64,000 nucleotides of DNA from Tolypeutes matacus (GCA_026826555.1 JAKSZT010054324.1:2963908-3027907), one strand, 5' to 3'. Positions 12,361-24,249 are shown, numbered from the stretch's first letter. Notes: generated by a model not told the origin, from the sequence alone. Numbers and translations: made by a program.

Positions 12361-12540
12361 TCCTAACAATTGCTGAGCTCTTTTCATGGAGGTAAAGGTA
12401 GGTGGTATTAACTCCATTTTCAGGTGAGGAAATTATGGTTTAGACAGATTAAATATGTATGCTATGTGATATAACAAAAATTTGACAAAAGTCTAGATTC
12501 AAACCCAGGGTCTATGGCTCCAGCATACTACATTTTACCA
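12301..12540 (-). mobile_element. MIR SINE with (ATC)n expansion
   Basis: 'tccattttcaggtgaggaaa' followed by 'tagattcaaacccagggtct' is antisense MIR core. An (ATC/TCA)n trinucleotide run lies at its edge at about 12320-12361. Confidence 0.6.
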
Positions 12541-12654
12541 TCATCCCATAATGCATCCAACTCACATCCCCTCCCAACCCCCCAAAAAAAGTATCTTAAA
12601 ATCTGAGGACTAATAGAAGAATTTTGCTTATTTATTTACCTATCTTGGACTTTT

Positions 12655-12735
12655 AGGATATATATATATATATCCTAATTGTGGCTGAGTCTCTCTATAT
12701 ATATTATTTAATGGTAAAGAGACTCAGCCACAATT
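12655..12735. repeat. Two adjacent perfect inverted repeats
   Basis: A 22-bp perfect palindrome (AGGA + TA-repeat + TCCT) covers 12655-12676. Right beside it, 'aattgtggctgagtctct' (12677-12694) pairs perfectly with 'agagactcagccacaatt' (12718-12735) around a 23-nt AT-rich loop. No flanking target duplication and no known transposon ends were recognised. Confidence 0.9.
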
Positions 12736-13159
12736 TATCAAATGTACATCATTGCCCTTTTACCATAAAACTCTTGAATATGTGATTTTGGATGATTGCG
12801 GCCTCCATTCCCCAATTCACAATGGCCTCCTTTCAGACCATTTATCTTTTTGTCCAACCTATATTTGGTGAGGTGCCATCATTGTACCAGACACTATTCT
12901 AAGGTATGGGAATCCAGCGATGAACAAAGAAAACACAAATCTCATCAGAATATAGAACAAAAATATTAAAATTAATCTCAAAACAGTGGTTAGTTTGTTT
13001 TTTATTTAGAGGCCAGAAGCACCAGCAGTTTCATTCTTCCCAATCCTGCTCCAAAGTGACCCACACCCTGAATTTAGGCTGTATACCAACTAGACATAGG
13101 GCACTATACCAAGCTCTGAAGAGCCATCAAGCCAAAAGAAAACATTTCTTGCTTTCAAG
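12736..13159. other. Ancient repeat debris and unassigned sequence
   Basis: 'attgtaccagacactattct' and 'cgatgaacaaagaaaacac' near 12880-12930 match a common ancient mammalian repeat motif (ccaggcactgttctagg...gtgaacaaaacag). The remainder is not assigned. Confidence 0.35.
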
Positions 13160-14120
13160 TAGCAAGGGCAGGAATGCTGTGCTTCCAAGAAATTGAATTT
13201 GTAAGACACTTTCTAGAATGTATTCTCCGTAATATATCTATGAATATCTTAGCAAATTGCTATTTAATATGTTCACTGAGCCCTGTATGTTTTCAACGTG
13301 TTCTGTGGTGGGAGTCTTCAGGGATTAGTCATTTCCACTTGCCAGTGCCATGCCTAGGAAGATCTGATGCAAAAACTACTTCCCTAGCATGCCAATTGGC
13401 AAAAGCATCAGGTTAGGTTATGTTCACGCAAACAGATTAGCCCTCTAAGGGTTAATTAGGAAGCCAGCCCCTTTCAAGGCCTGGAATTGTTTACTTGAAT
13501 GTTTTCATGCAAACTGCCATGTTTCACTTGGGTACTAATTGTGCCTGATGGACCCATTATTTTGTAATCAGAGCAGTTCCTTGGCTAGCTCTCTGGGGGT
13601 TAATTAAATGGATGAGGTAGTGCCCCGGATATTACCAGCAGACAAGACCACTTGAATTTCTCACCAACCTATTGGAGAAAAGTCCTGTTACTATGAACAG
13701 CCGGGTTTCTCAGCATCAGTGGTGCCTTTCACAGTTGGAGTTTATTAGGTTACTGTACCAAGACGAGCCCGACTGATTCTCAATGCTGGGTTGGCCTCGT
13801 TTCTGCTCACAGAGGAGTTGTGCCAGTGGACTTAGGAAACCCAATCTGCGTGTAGGCATCCCTGTTTACTGCAGAAGATGATTCCTGCCCCGGGTTAAAT
13901 GTGTACACCTCATGGAAATGTCAGTGCCTGCAACCTGAAGGCACTTAAAAGCTAGGAAAGCTGCAATCTAACCTGAAACATACTATAATAAGCACAGCAA
14001 GAGGCCACAATGATTGGTAAGGTGATTAGACATTTCTCTGATGTTATGCCACTGGTGCCGATGATGGGGGCTGACCTTGTAATCAGCTAGTTCATTTCTC
14101 CTTGTTCTTTTTTTTCACCC
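13160..14120. promoter_or_regulatory. Low-repeat block, candidate conserved regulatory DNA
   Basis: This kilobase has no recognised transposon and more balanced composition than its AT-rich surroundings. It holds homeodomain-type sites 'ggttaattagg' (13449-13459) and 'ttaattaa' (13600-13607), a POU octamer-like 'atgcaaa' (13507-13513), and 'gtaatcag' near 13564. That is typical of developmental enhancers but not proof. An 80-aa frame at 13174-13416 has no recognisable domain. Conservation cannot be tested from one genome. Confidence 0.3.
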
Positions 14121-14499
14121 TGTTGAATTGCTTGCTCAAGGTTCTCTGAGTACAATGATTGCACATTATTTTTTTTATTCTTATGTGAATTTTTTTTTTT
14201 CAACAAGCCCATTGGGATTTAGTAACCAGAAGAGAGTATTGTGTATTGTGGCATGAATTAGGAGAATCGTAAATTCTAGTGTTCAAATATCTAAGCCCCT
14301 CTGCATTTGGGACAATTAGGGGAAGCAGCAAATCAGGAAAGAGGGATTTTTAAGTGAAGTTTTATACTCATACCTGCAATATCTGCATATCTGAACTATA
14401 ATAATAGGTAACTTAGGGAAATAGTCTTTGAATGGTATAAATTGTTTTCATGGAATTAGCTCCTGTATAGAGTCTATATAACAGAACGACTGTGGTTGT
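14121..14499. other. Unassigned sequence
   Basis: Only short T runs (near 14171 and 14190) are noted. Confidence 0.3.
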
Positions 14500-14770
14500 T
14501 TGAAGGTAGACAGTGTAACATGATGGAAAGTGCATATAATGGAGGGGAAAGACCTGAATTTAATCCTTATTTCTTCCATGTATCAGTTGTGTGATTTTGG
14601 GCAACTCACTTTACCTCCCTGAGTCTCATTTTCTTCTCTCTAAAATGGGGATAATAATATTACTCTACTTTCTGCCACGAGATTTTTGTTAAAATCAAGC
14701 ATACTGCCTAGCCTATATTATATTGGCTCTATTAATATTATGTGAATAAATGGGTTAAAAAGTAACAATG
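14500..14770 (+). mobile_element. MIR SINE
   Basis: Near full length: 'tgatggaaagtgcatataat', 'gtgtgattttgggcaactca', 'cctccctgagtctcattttc', 'taaaatggggataataatat' and a 3' 'ttatgtgaataaatggg' are in MIR order. Confidence 0.75.
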
Positions 14771-15104
14771 TTCCAGAAAAATCTTTGTGAGGTATTAAGC
14801 ATTTACAAACACATATAAAGCTTAAAAACAACTATGAAAAATGTCTAGTGATCGATGATATTTTGTTACATTCCTCCATATCTGCACACACAAACAAAAA
14901 GGTATAAATTGCCCTAGCTGTGTTCTGCAAATTCTATATTATTCCAGAAACTAGCCTACTGCTGAGGTCGTTTTGCTTTGGTCCTATACTTTCCTTGTGT
15001 CTGAGCAAGAAAAATGTCACAGAAGGGTTGACACATACTTCTGAAGTCAGGTAGGATTTTTCTGTGTACGGCTAGGACTAAATGTAGCAAAGAAAATATA
15101 TCAG
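14771..15104. other. Unassigned sequence
   Basis: No recognised feature. Confidence 0.3.
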
Positions 15105-15345
15105 TGATACAAAATGTCCAGAAAAGGCAACTATATAGAGAGACAGAAAGTAGATCAGTGGTTGACTATGATTGAGGTGGAAGGCAGTTTCTGCTAATGC
15201 ATGCAGACTGTTTTGAAGAGGGTGATGAAAATTGATTGTGGTGATGGTTGTACAACTCTATGAATATCCTAAAAACATTGACTTGTACATCTTATATAGG
15301 TGATTTATATCACAATAAAGTCATTATTCCAAAAATTATATTTTA
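15105..15345 (+). mobile_element. L1 3'UTR fragment
   Basis: 'agaaagtagatcagtggttg', 'attgattgtggtgatggttg', 'tacaactctatgaatatcct' and 'cacaataaag' match old L1 3' termini. It resembles the L1 tail at 24.9-25.09 kb ('tgactgtgatgatggttgca'). Confidence 0.65.
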
Positions 15346-15382
15346 GAAATATATATATATAAATATATATACACACACACAC
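15346..15382. repeat. TA/CA microsatellite
   Basis: TA repeats pass into CA repeats, seeded at the L1 tail. Confidence 0.85.
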
Positions 15383-15860
15383 TAGGACATTCAGTGCTAG
15401 AACCTGATGGATACTGATGCTTGGCTCTGAAATGGAAAATGCTGACTCCCCAAAGTGGTGTTCTGATAGGAAGAGAGGAGAGCATACACACTTCCAATCA
15501 GAAAAGCAGTTACCAATCCTGTGGCAACGTGGAGTGATGCTGGTGCAGTCTGCATTCCATCCCATGGCACTCTGGCAAAATATATCAGCTTCAGATCTGA
15601 ATCTCTTTGCAGACACTCTCTTCCCTTTTCTGGTCTCAGCTTCTTTTCTCCATCTGTTGCTGCAATGCTTAAATATCTGAGCTCTATCAAGTTTTATTGT
15701 CTGGAAGATCAGACAAAGCTTAGGTCCTAAAGGTCTTCTAGCCATAAAGTAGAATACTGTCCATATCATAAATATATGATAATGAACCAGTCCATTTATT
15801 CCTACTGCTTCGGGACTTAATGTACATGTGTATGTTTGTATGTGTGTTTGTATATATACA
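15383..15860. other. Unique sequence with overlapping open frames on both strands
   Basis: Frames of 154 and 97 aa on minus and 87 and 69 aa on plus overlap at 15305-15769. The longest minus frame runs through the TA/CA microsatellite and L1 tail at its C-terminal end (Ile/Tyr runs), which argues against a real gene. No domain, splice pattern or signal peptide is evident. Confidence 0.4.
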
Positions 15861-15861
15861 T

Positions 15862-15901
15862 ACAGTGCCTAGTTATCAGTTGTAATATTTCTAGGCACTG
15901 T
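15862..15901. repeat. Short perfect hairpin
   Basis: 'acagtgcctag' (15862-15872) pairs perfectly with 'ctaggcactgt' (15891-15901) around an 18-nt loop. The right arm is the 3' edge motif of the antisense MIR that starts here, so the left arm may be a templated copy. Confidence 0.7.
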
Positions 15902-16085
15902 GAAAAATATTTTGTACAGATTTTCTCATTACATTTCAATTCTTATAACAACCCTTATAAAGTTAGTTGGTTTATTATGCCCATTTTACAGTGTGAAAAC
16001 TGAGGCTTGGAGAGGCTTGAAGAGCCAGGATTCTAATCTTAAACAGCCTGACTCCAAAGTCCACGTTCTTAATCACTTACTATAC
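15890..16085 (-). mobile_element. MIR SINE
   Basis: 'cccattttacagtgtgaaaa', 'ctgaggcttggagaggcttg' and 'cagcctgactccaaagtcca' are antisense MIR. It ends near 'cttaatcacttactatactg'. Confidence 0.7.
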
Positions 16086-16309
16086 TGTTTTGTGTTGTCA
16101 TTTGTTTGGTTGTTTGTGTTCTAGGGAAGCCTGAGAGAAAAGAAACACATACACAAAGTCTAGTATTTGAGAGATGAGATTCTATGTTCCTGGAATTAGT
16201 GGCTGCAAAGGAGACCCTGTAGGAAGTGTCTACTATTTATGTTCCTGGATCCTGGGACATTGGACACCCTGGTCATTATTTCTATCATTCACTGGGAGCC
16301 TCACTACCA
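16086..16309. other. Unassigned sequence
   Basis: No feature recognised. Confidence 0.3.
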
Positions 16310-16720
16310 GTATGGTTGCCCCTACATGCACTAGTCAGGCCTTGGAAATATTTTATACATTCATTTTGGGAACCTCATACATGCCAGGCCCTGTGCTAGG
16401 CACGTGGTACAGAGATGATAACCAGAAAAATTAGGAGCTTATCCTCTTGCAAGAAAAAGAAATAGAAAAGGTAACCATAACAAATAATTTTAAGTATGTT
16501 AGTTGTTCCAAGAGTAAAGGTGTTATAGGAGTAGGTAACTGATTCCTTCCCTAGCCTGGGGAAGAGAAGTGAGGAAAAGCCTCAGGAGGTAGCATTTAAC
16601 ACCTGAAGGAAGCTGGGGATTATGTTCCAGAGTCTTCCAGACAAAGGAGAAGCATGATTGTAAGCCCTACAGAGGAAGGAGCATGATATTTCCAAGCAAA
16701 GATGAAAAGGTCAATATATC
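16310..16720 (+). repeat. Ancient mammalian repeat, unclassified
   Basis: 'catgccaggccctgtgctag', 'gagatgataaccagaaaaat', a later 'taacacctgaaggaagctgg' and 'attgtaagccctacagagg' follow a widespread old repeat that I cannot name with certainty. Similar series occur near 19.1, 47.5, 54.6, 60.1 and 60.9 kb. Confidence 0.45.
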
Positions 16721-16959
16721 TGAGCTCAGGCCAGGTTTTCCCCTCAGGCAGAAAACTTAATTAAGCATTTCCATTTGAAATTCCTTCTTAAGTGTGCCTA
16801 ACCTTAACTTGACAATTTGATGTCAATTTTCAATCTCCTTTCAGGTGTTGGTGCAATGTTTAAGTTCTGTTGCACCTCTTCAGCACATATATACATGAAG
16901 GCTTAACATCTCACAGATGTCCCTCTTGGACTCACAGAAAGGCAGCATTTCCTGAAGGC

Positions 16960-17260
16960 AGAAGTATATAGAGGTAATTAGGTCAGGCTCTGGAGTCAGA
17001 CTGCTTGGGTTCAAATCTCAGGTCTACTACTTCCTAGCTTTACAAACTTGGCCTGTCACTTTCTCTGTGCACGTTTCTCTCATCTGTAAAATGGTGATAA
17101 TAAAATTATTTCGCTTATGGTTGATTAAATGTTTAAATAAAATGCAAGACACTTGGAAGAGTGCCCAGCACATAGTAAAAGAGCAAGTTTTAGCTGCTAT
17201 ATTCATTATATGTGTAGTGTAATTAGGGGCTAAATAAATGTTTCCTGATGAGGAGTTAGT
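16960..17260 (+). mobile_element. MIR SINE, near full length
   Basis: 'ggctctggagtcagactgct', 'tgggttcaaatctcaggtct', 'ctcatctgtaaaatggtgat', 'gtgcccagcacatagtaaaa' and 'gggctaaataaatgttt' give the whole MIR order. Confidence 0.85.
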
Positions 17261-17499
17261 TGATAATTATAATATAGTCAGTCCTGATGGAATTTCACCT
17301 GACCAAGAAAGTTTGAAGATAGTCTTTGTACTTTAATTTGAAATGCAACTCTTTCCTAGGAGGTGCTTATGGAATTTTTTTTGCTTTTATTGGTAAAACC
17401 TAAATATAAACTTTTGGTCAAGTGGTGATATTGGGATTTTTTATTTTGTCTGGTTCTCTACAATATAGCATACTATGTATTTTAATTTTATAATAGTAA

Positions 17500-17655
17500 T
17501 CATTAAAAGCTTCCCCTGAAATTTTTGAGATGAATATTTTTATTTCCATTTTATGGTGAAGAAACTGACAAGATCAATGAATCTTTCATAGTCGCAAATA
17601 GTAAGAAGCAGATCTGTGATTTTAACCCACCTTTTCTTAGATACAAAGCCTTCCC
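17500..17655 (-). mobile_element. MIR-like fragment
   Basis: 'ttccattttatggtgaagaa' and 'actgacaagatcaatgaatc' with 'agaagcagatctgtgatttt' are consistent with degraded antisense MIR. Confidence 0.35.
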
Positions 17656-19079
17656 TTTACCCTCTCACACCTCCATCTTACATTTGCATATAATTAGGGC
17701 ACTGAGATTGGCTCTGGCTAAAGAGTTACTTGGAATACTCATCCAGTCTCTTTACTACAGTAATTTCTCTCTAATGACATTGTTGGCCTTATAATTTTAG
17801 TGAGCTGAATGTAAGATGAAGTGAATCTAGTGGGAACAGGACCTTTCCAATATACAGTTCATAACTGAGTTTGTTTATACCAATGTATATAACTGCATAT
17901 TCTCACAGAAGTTGTTCTTGATCAGAAAAAAAATTTTTTCCCTAAGTCAATGGTTGAGTTCTAGTAAGTCAGGTAGTTCTTTCATTATCTGTTCTCTGTT
18001 CACATTTAAGAAGAATACCAACAGTTATAAGGCATTCCCTGGTTATTGTAAACTTATGGCAGTGGAAAGCAGAGTTCTGCCTAACGGCATTGCCTGAGTA
18101 CTGGCAGACATTTCTATTAGCCAATAACATATTTGGTACCACTTAAGTTGTATACTCTGAATTTCTTTGATGTGCTCCCTCATTTAAAAAAAAGAATTGT
18201 GAGCATGAGGACCAACTTATTTATAAATCATGTAAATGTATAATTATTGAATACATAAGAGAAAATATAAATTTTAATAGCAGGTTAGACTGAGTTGGAA
18301 TAAACTATATATTTTCAATGTCTTCAAAATAGCTAAGTATTAATCCCATCATCAGCTAATCTCAGCTAATTTATTTTTTACTTTTAAGGGTGGATTTCTG
18401 TCCATATCTCATATTTTCTTTATAAGTAGGGAATTTTATGGCTTTGTCTGATTAGATTGTTAGTGTATTTGCCTTATAAATTGGCTGAAAGTTTATACTA
18501 GGAATTGGAGGAAAAACAGTTCTGAAATTTTCTTATTGTTCATTTGTGCTTATATAATTTGCATTTTTGCTTTATCTTCAAACTATGGTGCTTGCAGGGA
18601 ATTTTTTAAAGCCATTTATCTACTTCGTGATGTTTGTTTAGTTTGCGCCCAGCAATTAAAACTAAAAATTTTCTTAAGCAACTATAGTGTGTTGAAAAAG
18701 AAGGAATGATTTAGGTCAGCATTTTTATACCTATACATTATATCACTCCCTCTCTTGTCTAAAATACCTTATATAATATGGATCATGTATGAGTGATAAT
18801 GAGTATGTTATATATCCAAAAATATAAAAATTTTTCTTAATTATAAAAAACAAATATAAATAGAAGTTCTATTTTCTTTTGGCATGCCACTGATTGCATT
18901 GCACTGCCCTGCCCCCATCCTGCCAGAGAGATTATCTCAGTTTGAAGATGACTGGAACAGATTTTAGTAATAATGCATGAAATATTTTTGACCCATTGGT
19001 CCTTTCACTATCAACTATCAGCTGGAGTTATTTATCACCTAACATAAGCAGCTAAGAGGGATAACATTCCATTTGGCAC
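17656..19079. other. AT-rich unassigned sequence
   Basis: No repeat family or exon recognised. A direct pair of 'tcagctaat' lies at 18352-18372. Confidence 0.3.
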
Positions 19080-19470
19080 AACTACTTATTGAGAAATTAC
19101 TAAATGTCAAGCTCTGTGTTTGTCTCCAGAGATAGAAAAATGATCAAATCATATTTTCAGCTTTAAAGGAGCTCAAAATTAATAGGGCATATCAATAAAT
19201 AAAAGGAAAGATGTGGTGCAATGTAAAAATCACAGGAGCAAAGAGAACGTTAGGCAATCAATGCTTGAGCAGTTTCTTGAAGAATAAGTAGGAGTTAACT
19301 ACACCTAGAAGTGGGGGAAGGGTAGCCAGGCAGAGAGAGGATCCTATTTGATTCTCACTGAAAACCTATGCTATAACAAGCTTAAGGAACAGCAAATAAA
19401 TGGAACAGCTGGTATTCACACCCATGTTCTCTTTATCCTCCACCATACTACTTTGTAAAGTGGATAAAGA
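19080..19470 (+). repeat. Ancient mammalian repeat, unclassified
   Basis: 'ctaaatgtcaagctctgtgt', 'gctttaaaggagctcaaaat', 'agtttcttgaagaataagta' and 'agccaggcagagagagg' resemble the series at 16.3 kb. The final part (19380-19455) may be an antisense MIR scrap. Confidence 0.4.
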
Positions 19471-20019
19471 AGAGAGGGCTTTACTTGGAGAGCTAAGAAG
19501 GTGCTGAGAATTCCTGCAATAAAAAATACTTTAACTTTGCTTAAACTAGTGGATCCCAAATGAGTTAAGCATGGAATATATTTCACCTGTAGATATATCT
19601 GAAAATATTAGAATAGCCAAAATTTTTATCCGGAGAGATATGGATGACCCATTTTAAATTAGTTTGGATTTTTAAAACAGTGGATTATCAGTTAACCCAT
19701 TCATACATGTAATAGCTGAAGCTTCAAATTTAGAATAACAGGCATTATAAAATTATGTAGATTTTTATTTTATTTCATTGTGCTCGTCAGTAATTTTATA
19801 TAGGACCATCTATGGAAAGTACTTCTGAGATGAATATAAATCAAGATATTTTCTTAAAATCTGTTATGTCCATAAAAAATTATGTAGCATGTTTAATTTA
19901 AGGTCATAATGCTTTCTGTCCTTTCTATTTAAAAAAAAGCCTGAGCCAAGTTGGTCTGCCTGTGTCAAGGAGACAATGACACTTCATTATAAAAGAGTGC
20001 CAGCACTTCAGCTTCTCTC
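19471..20019. other. Unassigned sequence
   Basis: AT-rich, no recognisable feature. Confidence 0.3.
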
Positions 20020-20490
20020 TGCATAGGTCAGGATCCTTGACAGTTACAGGTGACAGAAATACAACTCAAATAAGCTTAAGCCACAGAGTGAATTTTTTGG
20101 TTGGTTCTGAATTCATGGACTATGGGGTACTGGTGTCCAAGTGACGTTAATAGTTCTCTAGCTCTCCATCTCTTGGCCCTGAGTTTCTGCACCATATACC
20201 AGCAGAATGGCTAGTGGCAGCTCCAAGATCATTCTTAGTACTACCAATCTCAAAGTGCATTTTCCCTGATAGTTCCTTCCACAGGCTGATTGGCTTGGGC
20301 CAGTCACTATGCCAGGGCAGAATACTCTAGTCAGGCATGGGCTGTATGCAAATCACTGGGGCAACCGTGCAATGTGAAAGGGGCCAGATTAGGCAAACCA
20401 AACAAACTGGCCATATATATTAAATAATGTGGGAAGGGTAATTTCCCCAGGGAAAGGGTGCTGAGACTGGCCAAAAATATAGGCTTTTAC
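20020..20490. repeat. Ancient mammalian repeat, class uncertain
   Basis: 'acagttacaggtgacagaaa', 'aactcaaataagcttaagcc', 'agtggcagctccaagatcat', 'ctgattggcttgggccagtc' and 'aggctgattgg'-type phrases match a common old mammalian repeat, probably LTR or DNA class. No coding capacity. Confidence 0.4.
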
Positions 20491-22509
20491 ATTTGCCATA
20501 TACTTACTCTGAAACCTACTGGTTGAGCCCACATAGAATAAGCAAGAAGACTTAATCTTACTTTATAAAATCAGTTATATCCATAGAATTCAAATAAGTT
20601 TACAGACAGTTATTGAAACTTAAGAGAAACTGAATTTTGAGTACATTTCTTTAAAAAAGATAATTAAAAAAATTTAAATAACACAGCAGATGGTGTTGAC
20701 AAAAGAGAATTTCCTTAGTTTTATTCCTTCTTGAAAGCTTATTAAGCTCAAAAGCAAGCCTACTATGCAAAATCCATGATAGAGATTAAAAATTATAAGA
20801 AAACAGATTGAAACCCCAGCCTTCCAATTCAATGCAGAAGCTTCAATGATGGCCTCAAAAGTACTTCACAACTTACTAAAGTTGAACCTTAATCCCCTTT
20901 CATAAGATCTCATGCTTTATGCAAGTAGACTTTCTGCAAATACTATTACTCCAAAAGAGATGTAATATTAATATAACAGAAGTTCACAATGCCTAAGACA
21001 GCCTTGCTATTTAGAGTCCATGGCTGGGACTTGTTAATAGCTCATCAAGGCAGCCCGCCCCCCCCACACACACACACAGCTATAACTACTTCATCAAGAC
21101 AGTTATTAAGTAACTTAAAAGCACAGAAGAAGACCATAGCAATTACTGGCAAAAGGAGAAGAGTTTGGGGCCTCCACCATATTCATAAGGAATTAAGTAT
21201 GCAAGAATGTAAGAAATTAAGCCACTTCTTGCATGAAGATATATCTAAAGTAAAAAACATTTTCAGCATTTTGCTACAAAATGCTTTTTGAAAGTAAAGC
21301 ATACCAAGATTTCCAGAAATGTTTGATTAAAATCTAGTTTCCCTCTAGGAGGCTATATATTTTATTATAGGTTTGTGTGTTTTGTTTTTATCAAAAGAAA
21401 ATTAAATTTTGGTAATAATATCCTTATGAGGGAAATCACATTTTAGGGGAAAGGAGAGGTCATTTTAAACAGTATATTGATGACAATATTGGAAATTTAA
21501 AGTCCTTGGAAATTATAACCTGGAATATGATCATCTGTATATGACTTGGTATCCATACCTATTATCAATATTATATATTTGTTTTTATTTTAAAATAAAT
21601 ATTTTTATCTATTTACCATAATTTCTATGAATCAGGAGAGGCACCTGTCCACAAAAAGAAAGTAAAACCCAGCATAATCCCAGTTCTTTGTTTTATTTCA
21701 TTTTACTTTTGAGATCGGCAAAAAGGAAAGTGATCTAGAACTTTCAAGTTTTTTGCTTCTGAAAATATAGATGATGGAACTTCAAATGTCATCCAATAAA
21801 AATAACATCTATTTTAACTCCCTAAAATCTGTAATCCATGCTATGTTGGTTAAAGTATAGATAGGAAGAAAGCTATGTGTGTGTATGTGTGTAGCAATAA
21901 CATGATGTGGCGACCAAGGCAGGTATTACCAAATGCTTTATCTCATTTATCAACTACTACTAAACCCAAATCTTAAGGTTAGGCCTGGACATCATTTAAT
22001 TTAAGAACTCCCCAGATGCCAATAAGCACATGAAAAGGATACCCTATGTAACACCTAAGTAAAATCATTAAAAATGGCCAAACAAAACTGCAGATACAAG
22101 AGAAAACTAAGATACAACCACAGTTCCTCCTAGTTCAATGAATGAAAGGGAAAGAAGATGAGAGAAAATCCTAGGTCCTCCATGCATCTGTCTATCTGAC
22201 ACACTTTCTTTTTTTGTGTTAACATCTCTCTCTTCCTACCCTGATGTTCACTGCATGAACGGCCATAGTCTTCAGTGGCCCTCTCCCATCTGACATCAGA
22301 GAACTCTACCCCCACCTCACAACTACCCACAGCTCTATTCCATCAACTAATCAATTTCCAGGTCTTTGCTTCTGTCAGCTGCTTTCTACCTGCTTCCCTT
22401 CTACAGCAAGTGCTGGTTAGTGGTAGAAGGTGCACTAATGCTTCCCTGGTGTAAGTGGTGGTATCTAATTTACTTTCAGGTATATCTGTAATGAATACAC
22501 ATTTTTTTT
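20491..22509. other. Unassigned sequence, small CA/C tract
   Basis: A CCCC/CACA tract lies at 21054-21078. The 100-aa plus frame at 20989-21291 reads through it (Pro/His/Thr run) and shows no domain. A 54-bp piece at 21987-22040 is nearly repeated at 24250-24302. The rest is unassigned. Confidence 0.35.
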
Positions 22510-23570
22510 TAACAAATCAGTTTTATTGATACGTGTAAATAAAGCATAAATACATCCAAAGTTTACAATCAGTGGTTTTCAGTATAATCACATATTTGTG
22601 CATTCATCACTTCAATCATTCTTAGAGCACTTTCATTATTCCAATAATAGTAATAATAAACAAAAAACAAACAAATAACCAAAACTCATCACCCCTCAAT
22701 CTCTCTATGCTTCCCCTGCCATACTTTTCCTTCTTTCTAGTATATTTGTATATTTTGTAAGAAACAGTCTTATATATGCCATATTCCCCATATTCATGTT
22801 TTACACAAGGTTTTACTATCTAATACAATCCCATATTACAGTTTTTAGCTTTCCTTCTAGTAATATACATAACCTTAGACTTTCCCTTTCGATCACTGTC
22901 ATATCCATACAATAGCACCACTAGTTACAAACACCATGATATGCTTCAACCATTTCTATTCATTTCAAAATATTTACAACCTTTTTACCAATTCTGCACA
23001 GATTAACCCTTAGCTTTCCATTCTCTACCCTCCTTTTATTTTCTGGTGACCTATATTCTAATTATTAACTCCATAAGTTTGCACAATATATTTAGTTCTT
23101 AATAGCGCGATTATACAGTATTTGTCCTTTTGTTTGTGGCTTGCTTCACTCAACATAATGTCCTCCAGGTTAATCCATGTTGTCATATACTTCATGACTT
23201 CATTTCTTCTTACTGCTGCATAATATTCCATCATGTGTACACACCACAATTTGTTTATCCATTACCAGTTGATGGACACCTGGGTTGTTTCCAACTTTTG
23301 GCAATCATGAATAAAGCCGTGATGAACATTGGTATGCAAATGTCTGTCCGTGTCTCTGCTCTCAGTTCTTCTGGGTATATACCTAGTAATGGTATTGTTG
23401 GGTCCCATGGCAAGTCTATATTCAACCTCCTTAGGAACTGCCAAACAGTCTCCACAGTGGCTGTACCATTGTACATTCCCACCAACAGTGAATAAGCATT
23501 CTTATCTCTCCACATCCTCTCCAACATTTACAGTTTTCTGACTTTTTAATAGCGGCCAGTCTAATAAGTT
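22510..23570 (-). mobile_element. 5'-truncated L1, minus strand, with target duplication
   Basis: The 3'UTR (22510-23057) begins after a T-run. ORF2 C-terminal sequence follows to about 23560. Near-identical flanks 'gaatacacatttttt' (starting near 22493) and 'gattacacatttttt' (starting near 23571) are the target-site duplication with one mismatch. The element belongs to the same subfamily as the L1 at 44-47 kb, judged by shared 'MEYYAAVRRNE' and 'SWKQPRCPST' phrases in the encoded ORF2 end. Confidence 0.85.
23058..23527 (-). pseudogene. L1 ORF2 C-terminal remnant (two frames)
   Basis: Frame 23255-23527 encodes 'WQFLRRLNIDLPWDPTIP' and 'LLGIYPEE', and frame 23058-23249 encodes 'MEYYAAVRRNE' and 'WINLEDIMLSEASH'. 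These are successive parts of the cysteine-rich C-terminal region of L1 ORF2p. The shift of frame near 23250 and the missing reverse transcriptase make it non-functional. Confidence 0.85.
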
Positions 23571-23739
23571 GATTACACATTTTTTAGTGTAGCCTTGGCT
23601 AGTGGTGGGGCCAAAGTTTTCAACAAACTAACTGATAGGTCAGACATTTTCCATGGCTCTTACAGGCAAGACATTTATGAGTGTTGCCAACAGCATCACA
23701 GCAGCATGTGTGCTGGAAAGTGTTAGCCTTTTGTGTGTG

Positions 23740-23860
23740 ATCTGCCTGGTCTTTAATCACATAGCTATGTGACCCTGGATAAAAAACTTTACTTCTTTGA
23801 TCTTCATTTTCCTTATCTTTAAAATGGAGGCTCATTCGTTCATTCAACATATATTTATTA
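23740..23860 (+). mobile_element. MIR fragment
   Basis: 'agctatgtgaccctggataa', 'tgatcttcattttccttatc' and 'tttaaaatggaggc' are MIR core in sense. Confidence 0.55.
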
Positions 23861-24249
23861 CATTCCTACAATGTGACACATGTGCTAAATGCTGGGAGTA
23901 TAGAAGTGCATTTTAATAGACCCTCAACAATGGCTAACTGGTATTAAACACTGATAATGTAATACCTTGTATTCCTTCCTTGACTATTATCAATCAGTAG
24001 TTGTTTTTTTTTTTTGTTTTTTTTTTTTTTTGAGTATCTGTTCTATGGCTAGTTGTGGAAAAAAATAATAATCATGATTCATAATCCCCAGTGGCAAGTA
24101 TTTTATGGTCCAGCTGAGGATGGATAGCCCTGAGAATGGAGAGTGGCTTATATTCTTTTCTACCATTAGCATTTGCTTCCCTGCATTTTAAAAGTAACAA
24201 TGTCCAATCCCAATAAAGGCCCATTAAATCAGAATCTCACAGTGAGAAG
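23861..24249. other. Unassigned sequence with poly-T
   Basis: 'atatttattacattcctaca' with 'gctaaatgctgggagtatag' hints at ancient repeat. A poly-T broken by one G spans about 24002-24031. Confidence 0.35.

Noticed and set aside
12320..12361. Possible CRISPR-like or regulatory tandem array
   Set aside because: It is a simple ATC trinucleotide run without spacers.
15305..15769. 154-aa minus-strand open frame, longest single frame outside L1
   Set aside because: Its C-terminal end is translated TA/CA microsatellite and L1 tail; competing frames exist on both strands and no domain is visible.
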